64,000 nucleotides of DNA from Orbaceae bacterium lpD04 (GTDB lineage: Bacteria > Pseudomonadota > Gammaproteobacteria > Enterobacterales > Orbaceae). This document shows positions 45,325-54,379 of this stretch, piece after piece. The notes under the pieces are model-generated. The model was not told the DNA's origin and ran no database searches. It saw nothing but the letters and a program-made list of their open reading frames with translations. A program made the translations under genes and the position numbers. Position 1 is the first letter of the stretch. Every line of letters begins with the position of its first letter. The stretch is from assembly GCA_036251935.1 (NCBI GenBank), contig CP133967.1, positions 1,497,488 through 1,561,487 of the forward strand, written 5' to 3'.

Positions 45325-47712
45325 CTATTTATTATCAGGTAATGCATAAGCAATCACATAATCACCTCTTTTAGGTGATTGCCTTGCTCCGCCAGCTGAA
45401 ATAACAATATACTGTTTACCTGTTTTAGGTGAAATATACGTAATTGGCGTACCTTGGCTGCCTACAGGTAAGCGTGCTTTCCAAACTTCTTCGCCGGTTG
45501 CACTATCAAATGCACGTAGATAAAAATCTTGCGTCGCTGCAAAAAATAACAAGCCGGACTTCGTTGTCATTGATCCACCAATAGTTGGCATCCCAATTGG
45601 GATAGGCATATGCATTGGAATATTAAAAATGCCAGTATCCATTAGTGTTCCAACCGGTTTTTGCCATAAGATTTGTTTAGATTTTAAATCGATAGCAGTC
45701 ATTGTTCCATAAGGGGGTTTTTGGCAAGGTACACCAATGGGTGACATAAACCGTAAGCGCATGGCGCCAAATGGTGTTCCATCTTGTGGCACTATCCCCA
45801 TCTCGATCCCACTTGCATTTGCAGGAATATCAGCCCGCGGGATCATCCAGTTAGTTAAACCAATACGCATATCATTAACATACATAATATTGGTTTGTGG
45901 ATCAACGGCAACACCTCCCCAGTTCATACCGCCAAGTGAGCCTGGATATTGTAACGTTTTACTCATTCCTGGCGGCGTAAATAATCCTTGGTAATCAGAT
46001 CCTGCAAAATCAATACGGCAAAGAAGCTGATCAAAGATAGTCGCTCCCCACATATCCGCTTCTGTTAAGGTTTCGTTACCAATTGATGGCATTTCAACTG
46101 AAAATGGTTGAGTAGGAGAATAGTATTCACCTGCAACATCGCCTTGTGGAACAGGGTGCTCTTCTACTTTGGCTAAAGGTTGACCGGTTTCTCTATCCAA
46201 CATAAAAATTTGCCCAGATTTGGTTGTTTGGATAATCGCCTTCGTTACCTCGTCATTACTATTAGCAATATCGTATAGCAGTGGCTGTGATGGTAAATCA
46301 TAGTCCCAGAGATCATGGTGCGCGGTTCTAAATTTCCAGCGGATTTGGCCTGTTTTTTTGTCTAATGCCACAATGGAAGAATTATATTCGTCGTCGTATT
46401 TGGTGCGCTCACCGCCAAAAAAATCGGGCGTTGCATTACCTGTTGGCGCATAGATTAATTCAAGCTCGGGATCATAAGCCATGCTTGTCCATACGTTAAC
46501 GGTGCCGCGAGTATAGTTTTGGCCAGATGGTGGCACTGTTTTGGTATCAGGATTACCCGGATCAAATGCCCAAACTAATTTACCACTATGTACATCAAAG
46601 GCTCGAATTACGCCGCCAGGCTCACCAACAGAAAAATTATCGGCAACGCGCCCACCAACAACAATCACATCATCGGCAACTAATGGCGCTGATGTGATGG
46701 TGTAATAACCTGGTGGAATATCACCCATATTTTTTTTCAAATCAACGATGCCTGCATCACCAAAATCATTACATAATTGACCTGATTGTGGATCAATTGC
46801 CATCAATCTTGCATCAAGCGTGGTTAGAATAATTCGGCTACTGCAAGTGTTAGCGCCATCTACATCTTGTTTAGTGCTTGTTATATGCGTTTTGTTCTGA
46901 TCGCTATAATAGGCAAGTCCTCTACAGCGTTGCCAGTTTGGCACTGAGGTTTTTGGATCATAGCGCCATCTTTCATTCCCATTATCAGCATCAACAGCAA
47001 TGACAATATTATTAGCAGTGCATAGATAAACGGTATCGTCAATTTGCAGGGGCGTATTTTGATCTTCAGCGCCAGAGCCGTTACTTTCTGGGATTTCTCC
47101 GGTTCGAAATGTCCAAGCAACTTTAAGATCATTAATATTATCTTTAGTTATTTGCTCTGCGCCAGAAAAACGAGTCCCCATGGTCGTGTTTGCATACTGC
47201 TGCCAATCCGTTGGTGCATTCTTACTTGTCACGTTATTTTTGCTGATTTCAATTGATTTATAGATAGCATTATGTTCAACAGACATGCATCCTAATGAGA
47301 TAATCATAACGATGATAAGCACACTTGCTAATCGGTATCCACCTAACGACTTCTGATTTCTTGTTATATAAATAAGTGAAGGATAGATTAGCGCAACTAA
47401 TATCGCAAAACCACCTAATACAGCGAGTCGAGAGAATAACGGCCAAAATTGCCAGCCAACTTCGATTAATGCCCAAATAATTGTTATTACATAAGCGATA
47501 CCATAAACAATTGCGCCAATCGGTCTATATTTAAATAATGCAATCGAGCAAAACAGCATGGTAAGGCCCATTAAAGCAAAATACCAACTACCGCCAACTA
47601 TGATTAACCGGATCCCATTAATCACTAAAAATAGACTACTTAAAAGTAAGATTATTGCAACTAAGTAGATACAACACTTGCGTAACCCTTTGGGTTTATT
47701 TTGTATATCCAT
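45325..47712 (-). CDS. gcd: Membrane-bound PQQ-dependent glucose dehydrogenase
   Basis: A quinoprotein that oxidises glucose to gluconolactone in the periplasm and passes electrons to ubiquinone. The 795 residues match E. coli Gcd (796). Five membrane helices fill residues ~20-145, followed by the eight-bladed PQQ propeller. Propeller motifs include DWQQYANTTMGTRFS, TPLQIDDTVYLCTANN, WDYDLPSQPLL and PGSLGGMNWGGVAVDPQTN. The glucose/quinate/shikimate family cannot be split with certainty by eye, but length favours glucose. I chose ATG 47712 because GAGGAG lies seven bases upstream; in-frame codons to 47736 precede that site. No PQQ biosynthesis genes are nearby. Confidence 0.9.
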   Translation of the reverse strand: MDIQNKPKGLRKCCIYLVAIILLLSSLFLVINGIRLIIVGGSWYFALMGLTMLFCSIALFKYRPIGAIVYGIAYVITIIWALIEVGWQFWPLFSRLAVLGGFAILVALIYPSLIYITRNQKSLGGYRLASVLIIVMIISLGCMSVEHNAIYKSIEISKNNVTSKNAPTDWQQYANTTMGTRFSGAEQITKDNINDLKVAWTFRTGEIPESNGSGAEDQNTPLQIDDTVYLCTANNIVIAVDADNGNERWRYDPKTSVPNWQRCRGLAYYSDQNKTHITSTKQDVDGANTCSSRIILTTLDARLMAIDPQSGQLCNDFGDAGIVDLKKNMGDIPPGYYTITSAPLVADDVIVVGGRVADNFSVGEPGGVIRAFDVHSGKLVWAFDPGNPDTKTVPPSGQNYTRGTVNVWTSMAYDPELELIYAPTGNATPDFFGGERTKYDDEYNSSIVALDKKTGQIRWKFRTAHHDLWDYDLPSQPLLYDIANSNDEVTKAIIQTTKSGQIFMLDRETGQPLAKVEEHPVPQGDVAGEYYSPTQPFSVEMPSIGNETLTEADMWGATIFDQLLCRIDFAGSDYQGLFTPPGMSKTLQYPGSLGGMNWGGVAVDPQTNIMYVNDMRIGLTNWMIPRADIPANASGIEMGIVPQDGTPFGAMRLRFMSPIGVPCQKPPYGTMTAIDLKSKQILWQKPVGTLMDTGIFNIPMHMPIPIGMPTIGGSMTTKSGLLFFAATQDFYLRAFDSATGEEVWKARLPVGSQGTPITYISPKTGKQYIVISAGGARQSPKRGDYVIAYALPDNK

Positions 47713-47895
47713 ATTTAAACTCCTCATATTATTCAATAAATAGGTACTTAATTACGGACATTTAATATCATAAAAATAATTTTTTCAAGGCGTTATATAT
47801 TTAATGTTTTAAATGATTGATATGAGATAGTTACGATTTACACATTACATCAGTATTTTCAATAAAAAATGAGTTAAAACAATAAATTAAATAAT

Positions 47896-47930
47896 AAAAA
47901 AAGCCTCAAATAATCGTATTTATTTGAGGT
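47896..47930 (-). terminator. Terminator of apt, active on either strand
   Basis: A 10-bp perfect stem, CCTCAAATAA (47904-47913) / TTATTTGAGG (47920-47929), is flanked by an A tract on the left and T residues on the right. On the minus strand it terminates apt before the gcd promoter region. Confidence 0.8.
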
Positions 47931-47983
47931 TTTTAGCGGTATAACGTTAATTATCAAAACGTTAAAGAAATCATGTTGAAGTG

Positions 47984-48535
47984 TTAGTGACCTTCGAACT
48001 CAACGAGTGAAAAACAGTTGACGCCCATTGATGTAAGTTTATCTTTACCCGCTAAGTCGGGTAGATTAATAACAAAAGCTGCATCTTCAACTATTCCACC
48101 TGATTTACGGATCAATTTAGTGGTAGCTGCAACGGTGCCACCCGTTGCTAATAAATCATCAATAATAAGGACGTGTTCGCCTTCTTTGATCGCATCGGTA
48201 TGGATCTCAAGCGTATCGGTACCATATTCTAATTGATACTCTTCTTTAAAAACATGGCGAGGGAGCTTATGGGGTTTTCGAACGGGAATAAAGCCAACGC
48301 CTAAGGCTAGTGCAATTGGCGCTGCAAATATAAATCCGCGCGCCTCAGTACCAACCACTTTATCGATTTTTTTATCTTTATAATGCGCAACAAGCAATTC
48401 AATTGTTAGTTTAAACGCTTGTGGGTTTTCTAATAAGCTGGTGATATCACGAAATAAAATCCCTTCTTTAGGGTAATTTGGGATCGTAATAATACTTTCT
48501 TTTATAATGGCTAATTTAGCTTGCAGGTTTGGCAT
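47984..48535 (-). CDS. apt: Adenine phosphoribosyltransferase
   Basis: A purine salvage enzyme converting adenine and PRPP to AMP. The 183 residues are the normal length. The PRPP-binding motif [14 protein letters not shown] is intact, with [11 protein letters not shown] and [16 protein letters not shown] upstream. ATG 48535 follows AAGGA by eight bases. It lies 27 bases after brnQ on the same strand and may be co-transcribed with it; a strong terminator follows. Confidence 0.96.
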   Translation of the reverse strand: MPNLQAKLAIIKESIITIPNYPKEGILFRDITSLLENPQAFKLTIELLVAHYKDKKIDKVVGTEARGFIFAAPIALALGVGFIPVRKPHKLPRHVFKEEYQLEYGTDTLEIHTDAIKEGEHVLIIDDLLATGGTVAATTKLIRKSGGIVEDAAFVINLPDLAGKDKLTSMGVNCFSLVEFEGH

Positions 48536-48562
48536 AGCGTATTTTCCTTATTTACAATTCAA

Positions 48563-49906
48563 TTATTTTTTAACAATACATTTGGTATAAATATAGCCAA
48601 GTACTGCGCCGATCAATGCCGGAATAATCCAACCAAGACCTTGCTCATAAAGTGGCAGGTGCGCTATTAATAAATCATTTAGTTGCTGGAAGATTTTTGC
48701 AACATTAGGTAAATAATTTGATAGTTTAGAACCCGGCTCCATAACTGAGTCAATTTCAAATAAAATACTTGTTAATAATGTTAAATAAATCGCACCAACA
48801 TACACTGATTTACGTCCATTAAATAGTGGATGGAAGAACATTAAAATAATTAATACGATAGTAACAGGGTAAATAATAGATAAAACCGGCACTGAAAACG
48901 AAATCAATGAGGTTAAACCAATGTTTGCAAATAACGCACTAACAACTGAGAAAATAACTGCATATTGACGATAAGAAAGCTTAGGGTAGAGTGAAACTAA
49001 ATAATTTGCACAAGCATTGGTTAAGCCAATATTCGTGGTCATACAAGCAACGGTAACCATTATACCTAAAATCAGATTACCCCACGCGCTAAAATAATAG
49101 GTAGAAACTCTTGCTAAAATCTGACCACCATTTTCAAGAATCCCTAATTTAGTGACACTCGTTGCCCCCATATAAACTAACGATATATAGAAAAAGGCTA
49201 AGATTGCGCCGGCAATTAAGCTTGCTTTAAAGCATGCTATCATGATCTTCGTTTTATCTTTGATACCATAATTCATGATACTTTGTACCACAATAATACC
49301 AAAAACGAGAGACGCTAAGGTATCCATCGTTAGATAACCTTGGGTAAAACCTGTAAAAAATGGTAAATTTTGGTAATCGGCATTAACCGCAGGTAACATT
49401 TCACCCATTGGGAATATTAGCGCGGCTAAGATTAGAATAAGAATGAATGTGATTTTTACTGGCGTTAGAAATTTACCCACAATATCAATAAATTTTCGTG
49501 GATTAAGCGCGAGAAAACAACAAATACCATAGAAGCAAATTGTAAATATGGCTAAATAAATAGAATTAGATTCTTCATCAACAAATGGTTTTAACGCGAT
49601 TTCGTAAGAGACACTACCTGTACGAGGCATGGCAAATAGAGGACCGATGGTTAGGTAAAGTGTTGTTGCAAAAATAAGCCCAAACACCACACCACATCGT
49701 TGTGCAATTTTTAGGAAATCTCTTTCACCCGAAAACCCAACCGCCATAACACCAAGTAGTGGCATCATAACGCCAGTAATAACAAAACCTAAAGCCGCGA
49801 GATCAAAATGATCGCCCGCAAGTTGCCCTAACATTACAGGAAAAATAAGATTGCCTGCGCCAAAAAATAATGCAAAAAGAGTGATACCAATAAGAATAAT
49901 ACGCAT
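48563..49906 (-). CDS. brnQ: Branched-chain amino acid:cation symporter BrnQ
   Basis: A 447-residue polytopic inner-membrane carrier of the LIVCS family, importing Leu, Ile and Val with Na+ or H+. Family features are the N-terminal ALFFGAGNLIFPVMLGQLAG, then MPRTGSVSYE and TLDTLASLVFGIIV-type wording (TMDTLASLVFGIIV), and roughly twelve hydrophobic segments. Its substrates match the aliphatic residues predicted for the NRPS product, but no regulatory link is visible. It is divergent from the PheC-like gene. Confidence 0.93.
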   Translation of the reverse strand: MRIILIGITLFALFFGAGNLIFPVMLGQLAGDHFDLAALGFVITGVMMPLLGVMAVGFSGERDFLKIAQRCGVVFGLIFATTLYLTIGPLFAMPRTGSVSYEIALKPFVDEESNSIYLAIFTICFYGICCFLALNPRKFIDIVGKFLTPVKITFILILILAALIFPMGEMLPAVNADYQNLPFFTGFTQGYLTMDTLASLVFGIIVVQSIMNYGIKDKTKIMIACFKASLIAGAILAFFYISLVYMGATSVTKLGILENGGQILARVSTYYFSAWGNLILGIMVTVACMTTNIGLTNACANYLVSLYPKLSYRQYAVIFSVVSALFANIGLTSLISFSVPVLSIIYPVTIVLIILMFFHPLFNGRKSVYVGAIYLTLLTSILFEIDSVMEPGSKLSNYLPNVAKIFQQLNDLLIAHLPLYEQGLGWIIPALIGAVLGYIYTKCIVKK

Positions 49907-50098
49907 AGAGTTTAAAATTAATTAATAACAAAGCTCGCGATTATAGCTTAAAAATTCAGTTATACACACAAAAAAATGACTTTTATGTGGCGTAAGTATC
50001 GTCATTTTTTGTTTTACTTATTTTTACTAGACGAAAAAAGGATTAATATTGAATAATAATTAGTACCAAAGTGTCGATCATAAATAACAAGGACAATG

Positions 50099-50866
50099 AT
50101 GAAAAAAATACTATTAGTATTATTAACAATGGTGCTTACTTACAATGCACAAGCGAGAACATTTGAGCAGATCAAATCCTCTGGAATCTTGATAATCGGC
50201 GTGCCTGCTGATTATGCACCACTTGCTTATCATAATAAGCAGGGTAAACTCGTTGGTTTTGATATTGATATGGCTAAAAACTTAGCGAAATCACTCAATT
50301 TAGTCCCTGTGTTTTTTATTACGAGTTGGCCAACGCTTGCCAAAGACTTAGCCGATGACAGATATGATATCGCAATGGGCGGCGTTACTTACACCAAAGC
50401 AAGGGCTGAGCAGTTTTTATTAACGGATCAAATTATTCCTAATGGCAAAATTGCCTTAGCAAGCTGTCAATCGGCACCTAAATTAATTGATTTAGCGCAT
50501 ATTGATCAGCCAGATATAAAAGTTGTGGTTAATCCTGGTGGTACAAATGAAAGCTTTGTAAATACTCATATTGTTCATGCTCAAATTATTCGGGTGAAAA
50601 ATAATATTGATAATATTCAAGCGTTAAGAGATAAAACCGCGGATATGATGATAACTGATTTAATTGAAGGTTATCATTATCAATATTCTGAGCCGGGTAC
50701 TTTATGCTTAGCAACAAAAACGCCATTTGCGGGTACTAAAAGTTATAAAGCGTATATGGTTAAGTTACAAAATAGCGATCTACTTAATGCGATTAATCAT
50801 TGGTTAGCAAAGTCTACCATTAACCCTATTGCAAAAAAATGGGGCGTACACACACAAATTGAGTGA
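50099..50866 (+). CDS. Cyclohexadienyl dehydratase (PheC-like) or related periplasmic binding protein
   Basis: A ~255-residue secreted protein with a signal peptide (MKKILLVLLTMVLTYNAQA) and the type II periplasmic-binding fold. Several stretches recall Pseudomonas PheC rather than ordinary amino acid binding proteins: TSWPTLAKDLADDRYDIAM, IDQPDIKVVVNPGGTNE, and ADMMITDLIEG. PheC converts prephenate and arogenate to phenylpyruvate and Phe in the periplasm. No ABC permease genes are adjacent, which favours the enzyme. Two ATGs are adjacent (50096, 50099); the second has better spacing (5 bases) from AAGGA. An SMR exporter gene lies 66 bases downstream. Confidence 0.72.
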   Translation: MKKILLVLLTMVLTYNAQARTFEQIKSSGILIIGVPADYAPLAYHNKQGKLVGFDIDMAKNLAKSLNLVPVFFITSWPTLAKDLADDRYDIAMGGVTYTKARAEQFLLTDQIIPNGKIALASCQSAPKLIDLAHIDQPDIKVVVNPGGTNESFVNTHIVHAQIIRVKNNIDNIQALRDKTADMMITDLIEGYHYQYSEPGTLCLATKTPFAGTKSYKAYMVKLQNSDLLNAINHWLAKSTINPIAKKWGVHTQIE

Positions 50867-50931
50867 GTTTAAACTGCAACTTAATTAATGTGACCAATAA
50901 TATCTAACTCTTATTAAGGTGAAGAACGAAT

Positions 50932-51264
50932 ATGTATGCCTATTTACTCCTATTTTTGGCAATTATTTGTGAGGTAATCGCCACCTCTGCGTTAAAGCTA
51001 TCAAACGGATTTACTCAATTAATGCCAACAATAATCGCAATTATCGGCTATAGCGCCTCATTTTACTTATTGTCATTAACCCTTAGAACGATCCCTGTTG
51101 GGATTGCTTATGCAATTTGGTCGGGTATTGGCATTATACTCATTAGCATAATTGCTTGGCTGTTTTTTAAGCAAGCACTTGATCTCGCTGCGTTAATTGG
51201 AATGGGATTTATTATGTTTGGGGTAATTATTATTAATCTTTTTTCTAGCGTTGCAGGGCACTAA
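50932..51264 (+). CDS. Small multidrug resistance (SMR/EmrE-type) efflux protein
   Basis: A 110-residue four-helix proton antiporter. The essential Glu14 lies in [17 protein letters not shown], and [20 protein letters not shown] in helices 2-3 is the family signature. SMR proteins expel quaternary cations, and some subgroups export guanidinium or polyamines. The AYAIWSGIG pattern suits the EmrE-like subgroup. The ribosome site AAGGTGAAG precedes the ATG. It may be co-transcribed with the PheC-like gene and converges on argS. Confidence 0.9.
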   Translation: MYAYLLLFLAIICEVIATSALKLSNGFTQLMPTIIAIIGYSASFYLLSLTLRTIPVGIAYAIWSGIGIILISIIAWLFFKQALDLAALIGMGFIMFGVIIINLFSSVAGH

Positions 51265-51320
51265 TAATTGGCATATGAAATTAAAAGCGCCTTACTTATT
51301 GTAAAGCGCTCTTACTACCA

Positions 51321-53054
51321 TTACATCTTTTCGATAGTTTTTATTCCTAACATATCTAACCCTATTTTTAATGTTTTCGCTGTCAAGGCCGCTAATTTTA
51401 AACGGCTTTGTTTAAGTGCTTCAGTCTCTGCTGATAATACAGGGCAATGCTCATAAAAACTTGAAAATAGGGTAGCAATATCATAAAGATAAGCGCAAAG
51501 TACATGCGGTAAACCATCATTAGCAACAATATTAACCGTCTCATTAAATTGTAATAATTTAATCGCTAAAGCGCGCTCTTTATCATGTTCAAGGCTAATT
51601 TGGCCCGCTAAATTATCGGCCGATAATTCCGCTTTACGAAAAATCGATAACACCCTAGTATAAGCGTATTGTAGGTAAGGCGCAGTATTGCCTTCAAATG
51701 ACAACATATTGTCCCAATCAAATACATAATCAGTGGTTCTATTTTTTGATAGATCAGCATATTTAACCGCGCCAATTGCTACCGCATCAACAATAGCTGC
51801 TAGCTCGTCATGACTTAAATCAGGGTTTTTTGACTTAATTAAAGTCGTTGCACGCTCAATTGCTTCATCGAGTAGGTCATTAAGTTTTACTGTATCACCT
51901 GAGCGGGTTTTAAATGGTTTACCATCTTTACCAAGCATCATGCCGAACATATGGTGTTCAAGTTGTAATGATGATGGAATATAATTCGCTTTATGTGCAA
52001 TTAACCATACTTGTTCTAAATGTTGATGCTGCCTTGAGTCGATGTAGTATAAAATGCGATCAGCATGCAGCGCTTCATAACGGTATTTTACCGCCGTTAT
52101 ATCGGTTGTTGCGTAAAGGTAACCCCCGTCACGTTTTTGAATAATAACGCCCATCGGTTCGCCTTCTTTATTTTTAAACTCATCTAAAAAGACCACCGTT
52201 GCACCATTACTTTCAACTGCGATCCCTTGCGCTTTAAGATCAGCAACGACGCCTGGTAACATCGCATTATAGATACTTTCACCCATGGTATCTTCTAGTG
52301 ACAACGTCACGTTTAACCGTTTGTAAGTGGCAATATTTTGAGTCATTGTGATATCGATAAGTTTACGCCACATAGCGCGGCAATACTCATCCCCACCTTG
52401 TAATTTAACCACATAGTTACGGGCTTTTTCGGCAAAAACCGGATCTTCGTCATAATGCTTTTTAGATTCACGATAAAACGTTTCTAAATCTGATAGCGCC
52501 ATATCATTAGCATTTTCATTTTGCATTTTTTCTAAGTAGGCAATTAGCATACCAAATTGCGTACCCCAATCACCGACATGGTTTGCTTTGATGACATTGT
52601 GACCCAAAAATGATAAAACACGCACCGATGCATCACCAATAATTGTTGAACGCAAGTGACCAACATGCATCTCTTTAGCAACATTAGGCGCTGAATAATC
52701 AACAATAATATTTTGTGGTTTATCCGCTAAGGTTAGATTAAGTTTTTCATTATTTAAAGCCAAATCGCTTTGTTTAGCTAACCAGTTTTCATTTAGAAAT
52801 AGGTTAATAAAACCCGGCCCAGCAATTTCAATTTTACTAACATAATCGGTAATTGATAAATGCTTAACCACATTTTCAGCTAATTCTCGAGGATTAATCG
52901 CTAATTTTTTAGCGGCGGCCATAATACCATTTGCTTGGTAATCGCCAAATTGCGCTTTCGCCGATTGCTTTATTAATGCATCACAATCGCTTGGTGCACC
53001 TGCTGCAACCATCGCTTGTTTGATTTTGTCAGATAATAATAATTGAATGTTCAC
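51321..53054 (-). CDS. argS: Arginyl-tRNA synthetase
   Basis: A class I synthetase charging tRNA-Arg; 577 residues, equal to E. coli ArgS. The N-terminal Add-1 domain (residues 1-~100) is followed by the HIGH region in [40 protein letters not shown] and the helical DALR anticodon-binding end ([18 protein letters not shown]) are as expected. The start is a GTG at 53054 with AGGT upstream. It is divergent from the thiamine operon and converges on the SMR gene. Confidence 0.96.
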   Translation of the reverse strand: MNIQLLLSDKIKQAMVAAGAPSDCDALIKQSAKAQFGDYQANGIMAAAKKLAINPRELAENVVKHLSITDYVSKIEIAGPGFINLFLNENWLAKQSDLALNNEKLNLTLADKPQNIIVDYSAPNVAKEMHVGHLRSTIIGDASVRVLSFLGHNVIKANHVGDWGTQFGMLIAYLEKMQNENANDMALSDLETFYRESKKHYDEDPVFAEKARNYVVKLQGGDEYCRAMWRKLIDITMTQNIATYKRLNVTLSLEDTMGESIYNAMLPGVVADLKAQGIAVESNGATVVFLDEFKNKEGEPMGVIIQKRDGGYLYATTDITAVKYRYEALHADRILYYIDSRQHQHLEQVWLIAHKANYIPSSLQLEHHMFGMMLGKDGKPFKTRSGDTVKLNDLLDEAIERATTLIKSKNPDLSHDELAAIVDAVAIGAVKYADLSKNRTTDYVFDWDNMLSFEGNTAPYLQYAYTRVLSIFRKAELSADNLAGQISLEHDKERALAIKLLQFNETVNIVANDGLPHVLCAYLYDIATLFSSFYEHCPVLSAETEALKQSRLKLAALTAKTLKIGLDMLGIKTIEKM

Positions 53055-53138
53055 TTGGATCTACCTAAATATTGATAAAATATTGGCGCATATAATACCT
53101 GTAAAGGTAAAAAAAGTCATTCTCCACGTAAAAGATGA

Positions 53139-53166
53139 TTTACTTTAGTATTTAATCCGCTAGAAT
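53139..53166 (+). promoter_or_regulatory. Putative sigma-70 promoter of the thiBPQ operon
   Basis: TTTACT (53139-53144) and TAGAAT (53161-53166) are separated by 16 bases. A start near 53173 would place the riboswitch at the very beginning of the transcript, as is usual for Thi-boxes. Confidence 0.6.
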
Positions 53167-53172
53167 AAATCG

Positions 53173-53270
53173 TTCTCAACGGGGAGCAAATTGGTGAAAA
53201 CCTAAGCTGAGAGTTGCGTAAGCATGACCCGTCGAACCTGAACCGGCTAATACCGGCGGAGGGATTGAGT
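53173..53270 (+). promoter_or_regulatory. TPP (Thi-box) riboswitch
   Basis: The aptamer consensus is unmistakable: TCTCAACGGGGAGC opens P1/P2, CTGAGAG follows, then ATGACCCGTCGAACCTG, the core contacting the pyrimidine and diphosphate, and CGGCGGAGGGATTGAG closes P1. Bound TPP should repress the thiamine uptake genes downstream. An imperfect hairpin at 53348-53375 ends five bases before the GAGGG ribosome site of thiB (53381-53385). It is the best candidate expression platform, suggesting control of translation initiation; that part is inference. Confidence 0.95.
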
Positions 53271-53389
53271 ATATCAAAGTTAATATTTTTTAATTTTTTA
53301 TCAGCTCAAACCTTTTGTCTTAAATTAAGTGTAGTTTTTATCTGATTTATATACCGTTATCTATGACGATATATAGCTAAGAGGGCAAA

Positions 53390-54379
53390 ATGTTACGTAT
53401 TATTTCTCTTTTCACCATAACCTTACTAATTAGCTGTCAACTGTATGCTAAAGATAAACCGGTGCTGACTATCTATAGCTATAGCTCATTTTTATCAGAG
53501 TGGGGGCCGGGTAATAAAATTAAACAAGATTTTCAAGCGCTATGTGACTGCCAACTTAATACTATCAGTATTGACGATGGCGTAATGATTTTAAACCGCT
53601 TAAGATTAGAAGGCTCACGAAGCAAAGCGGATGTGATTATTGGCCTTGATACCAACCTAATTAGTATGGCTAAAAAAGCCGATTTGATTCAGCCTCATCA
53701 CATTAATCGACCCGATAACTTAGCTATCGATTGGTTTGATGAGCAGTTTATTCCTTACGACTACGGTTACTTTGCTTTTATCTATAATAAAGACAAAATT
53801 ACCTCACCGCCGCAAAGCTTTGCCCAGCTGCTTAATAATCCCAAGTGGAAAATTGTTTATCAAGATCCCCGTACCAGTACGCCAGGGCTAGGGCTATTAC
53901 TTTGGATCAATAAAATTTATGGTCAAGATGCGCCAAGTGTATGGCAAAAACTCGCTAAACAAACATTAACAGTGACTAAGGGTTGGAGCGAGTCGTATGG
54001 CCTATTTTTACAAGGTGAGGCTGACTTTGTTTTAAGTTACACCACATCACCCGCAGTGCACATTATTAATGATAACGATCATCGTTATCAAGCAGCAATA
54101 TTTAGCGAAGGCCATTATCAGCAAATCGAAATCGCGGCCATGACCAAATATACAAAGCAGCCTGATTTAGCTAAGCAGTTTCTCGCTTTTTTATTAACTC
54201 CTGACGTTCAGCAACTGTTTGCTGAAAAAAATATTATGTATCCGGCAATCAATACCACCGTGCCAGACGCTTACGCCGAAATCCCCAAAGTGAGTAAGCC
54301 TTTATCATTTAATGAAAATGAAGTATTTAGTCATCAAAAGCAATGGATTAAGCAATGGCAACAAGCCGTCAGTCAATAG
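53390..54379 (+). CDS. thiB: Thiamine ABC transporter, periplasmic binding protein
   Basis: A 329-residue binding protein for thiamine and its phosphates. A signal peptide (MLRIISLFTITLLISCQLYA) leads into the ThiB pattern: LTIYSYSSFLSEWGPG, then QDPRTSTPGLGLLLWI and GWSESYGLFLQGEADFVLSYTTSP (within which several ligand-stacking aromatics occur). A GAGGG ribosome site precedes the ATG. It is the first gene of thiBPQ behind the TPP riboswitch and overlaps thiP by 25 bases. Confidence 0.95.
   Translation: MLRIISLFTITLLISCQLYAKDKPVLTIYSYSSFLSEWGPGNKIKQDFQALCDCQLNTISIDDGVMILNRLRLEGSRSKADVIIGLDTNLISMAKKADLIQPHHINRPDNLAIDWFDEQFIPYDYGYFAFIYNKDKITSPPQSFAQLLNNPKWKIVYQDPRTSTPGLGLLLWINKIYGQDAPSVWQKLAKQTLTVTKGWSESYGLFLQGEADFVLSYTTSPAVHIINDNDHRYQAAIFSEGHYQQIEIAAMTKYTKQPDLAKQFLAFLLTPDVQQLFAEKNIMYPAINTTVPDAYAEIPKVSKPLSFNENEVFSHQKQWIKQWQQAVSQ

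Noticed and set aside
49971-50010. Hairpin AAAAAATGAC / GTCATTTTTT between brnQ and the PheC-like gene
   Set aside because: The two flanking genes are divergent, so no terminator is needed. The loop is 20 bases and half of each arm is poly-A or poly-T, so it is probably chance.
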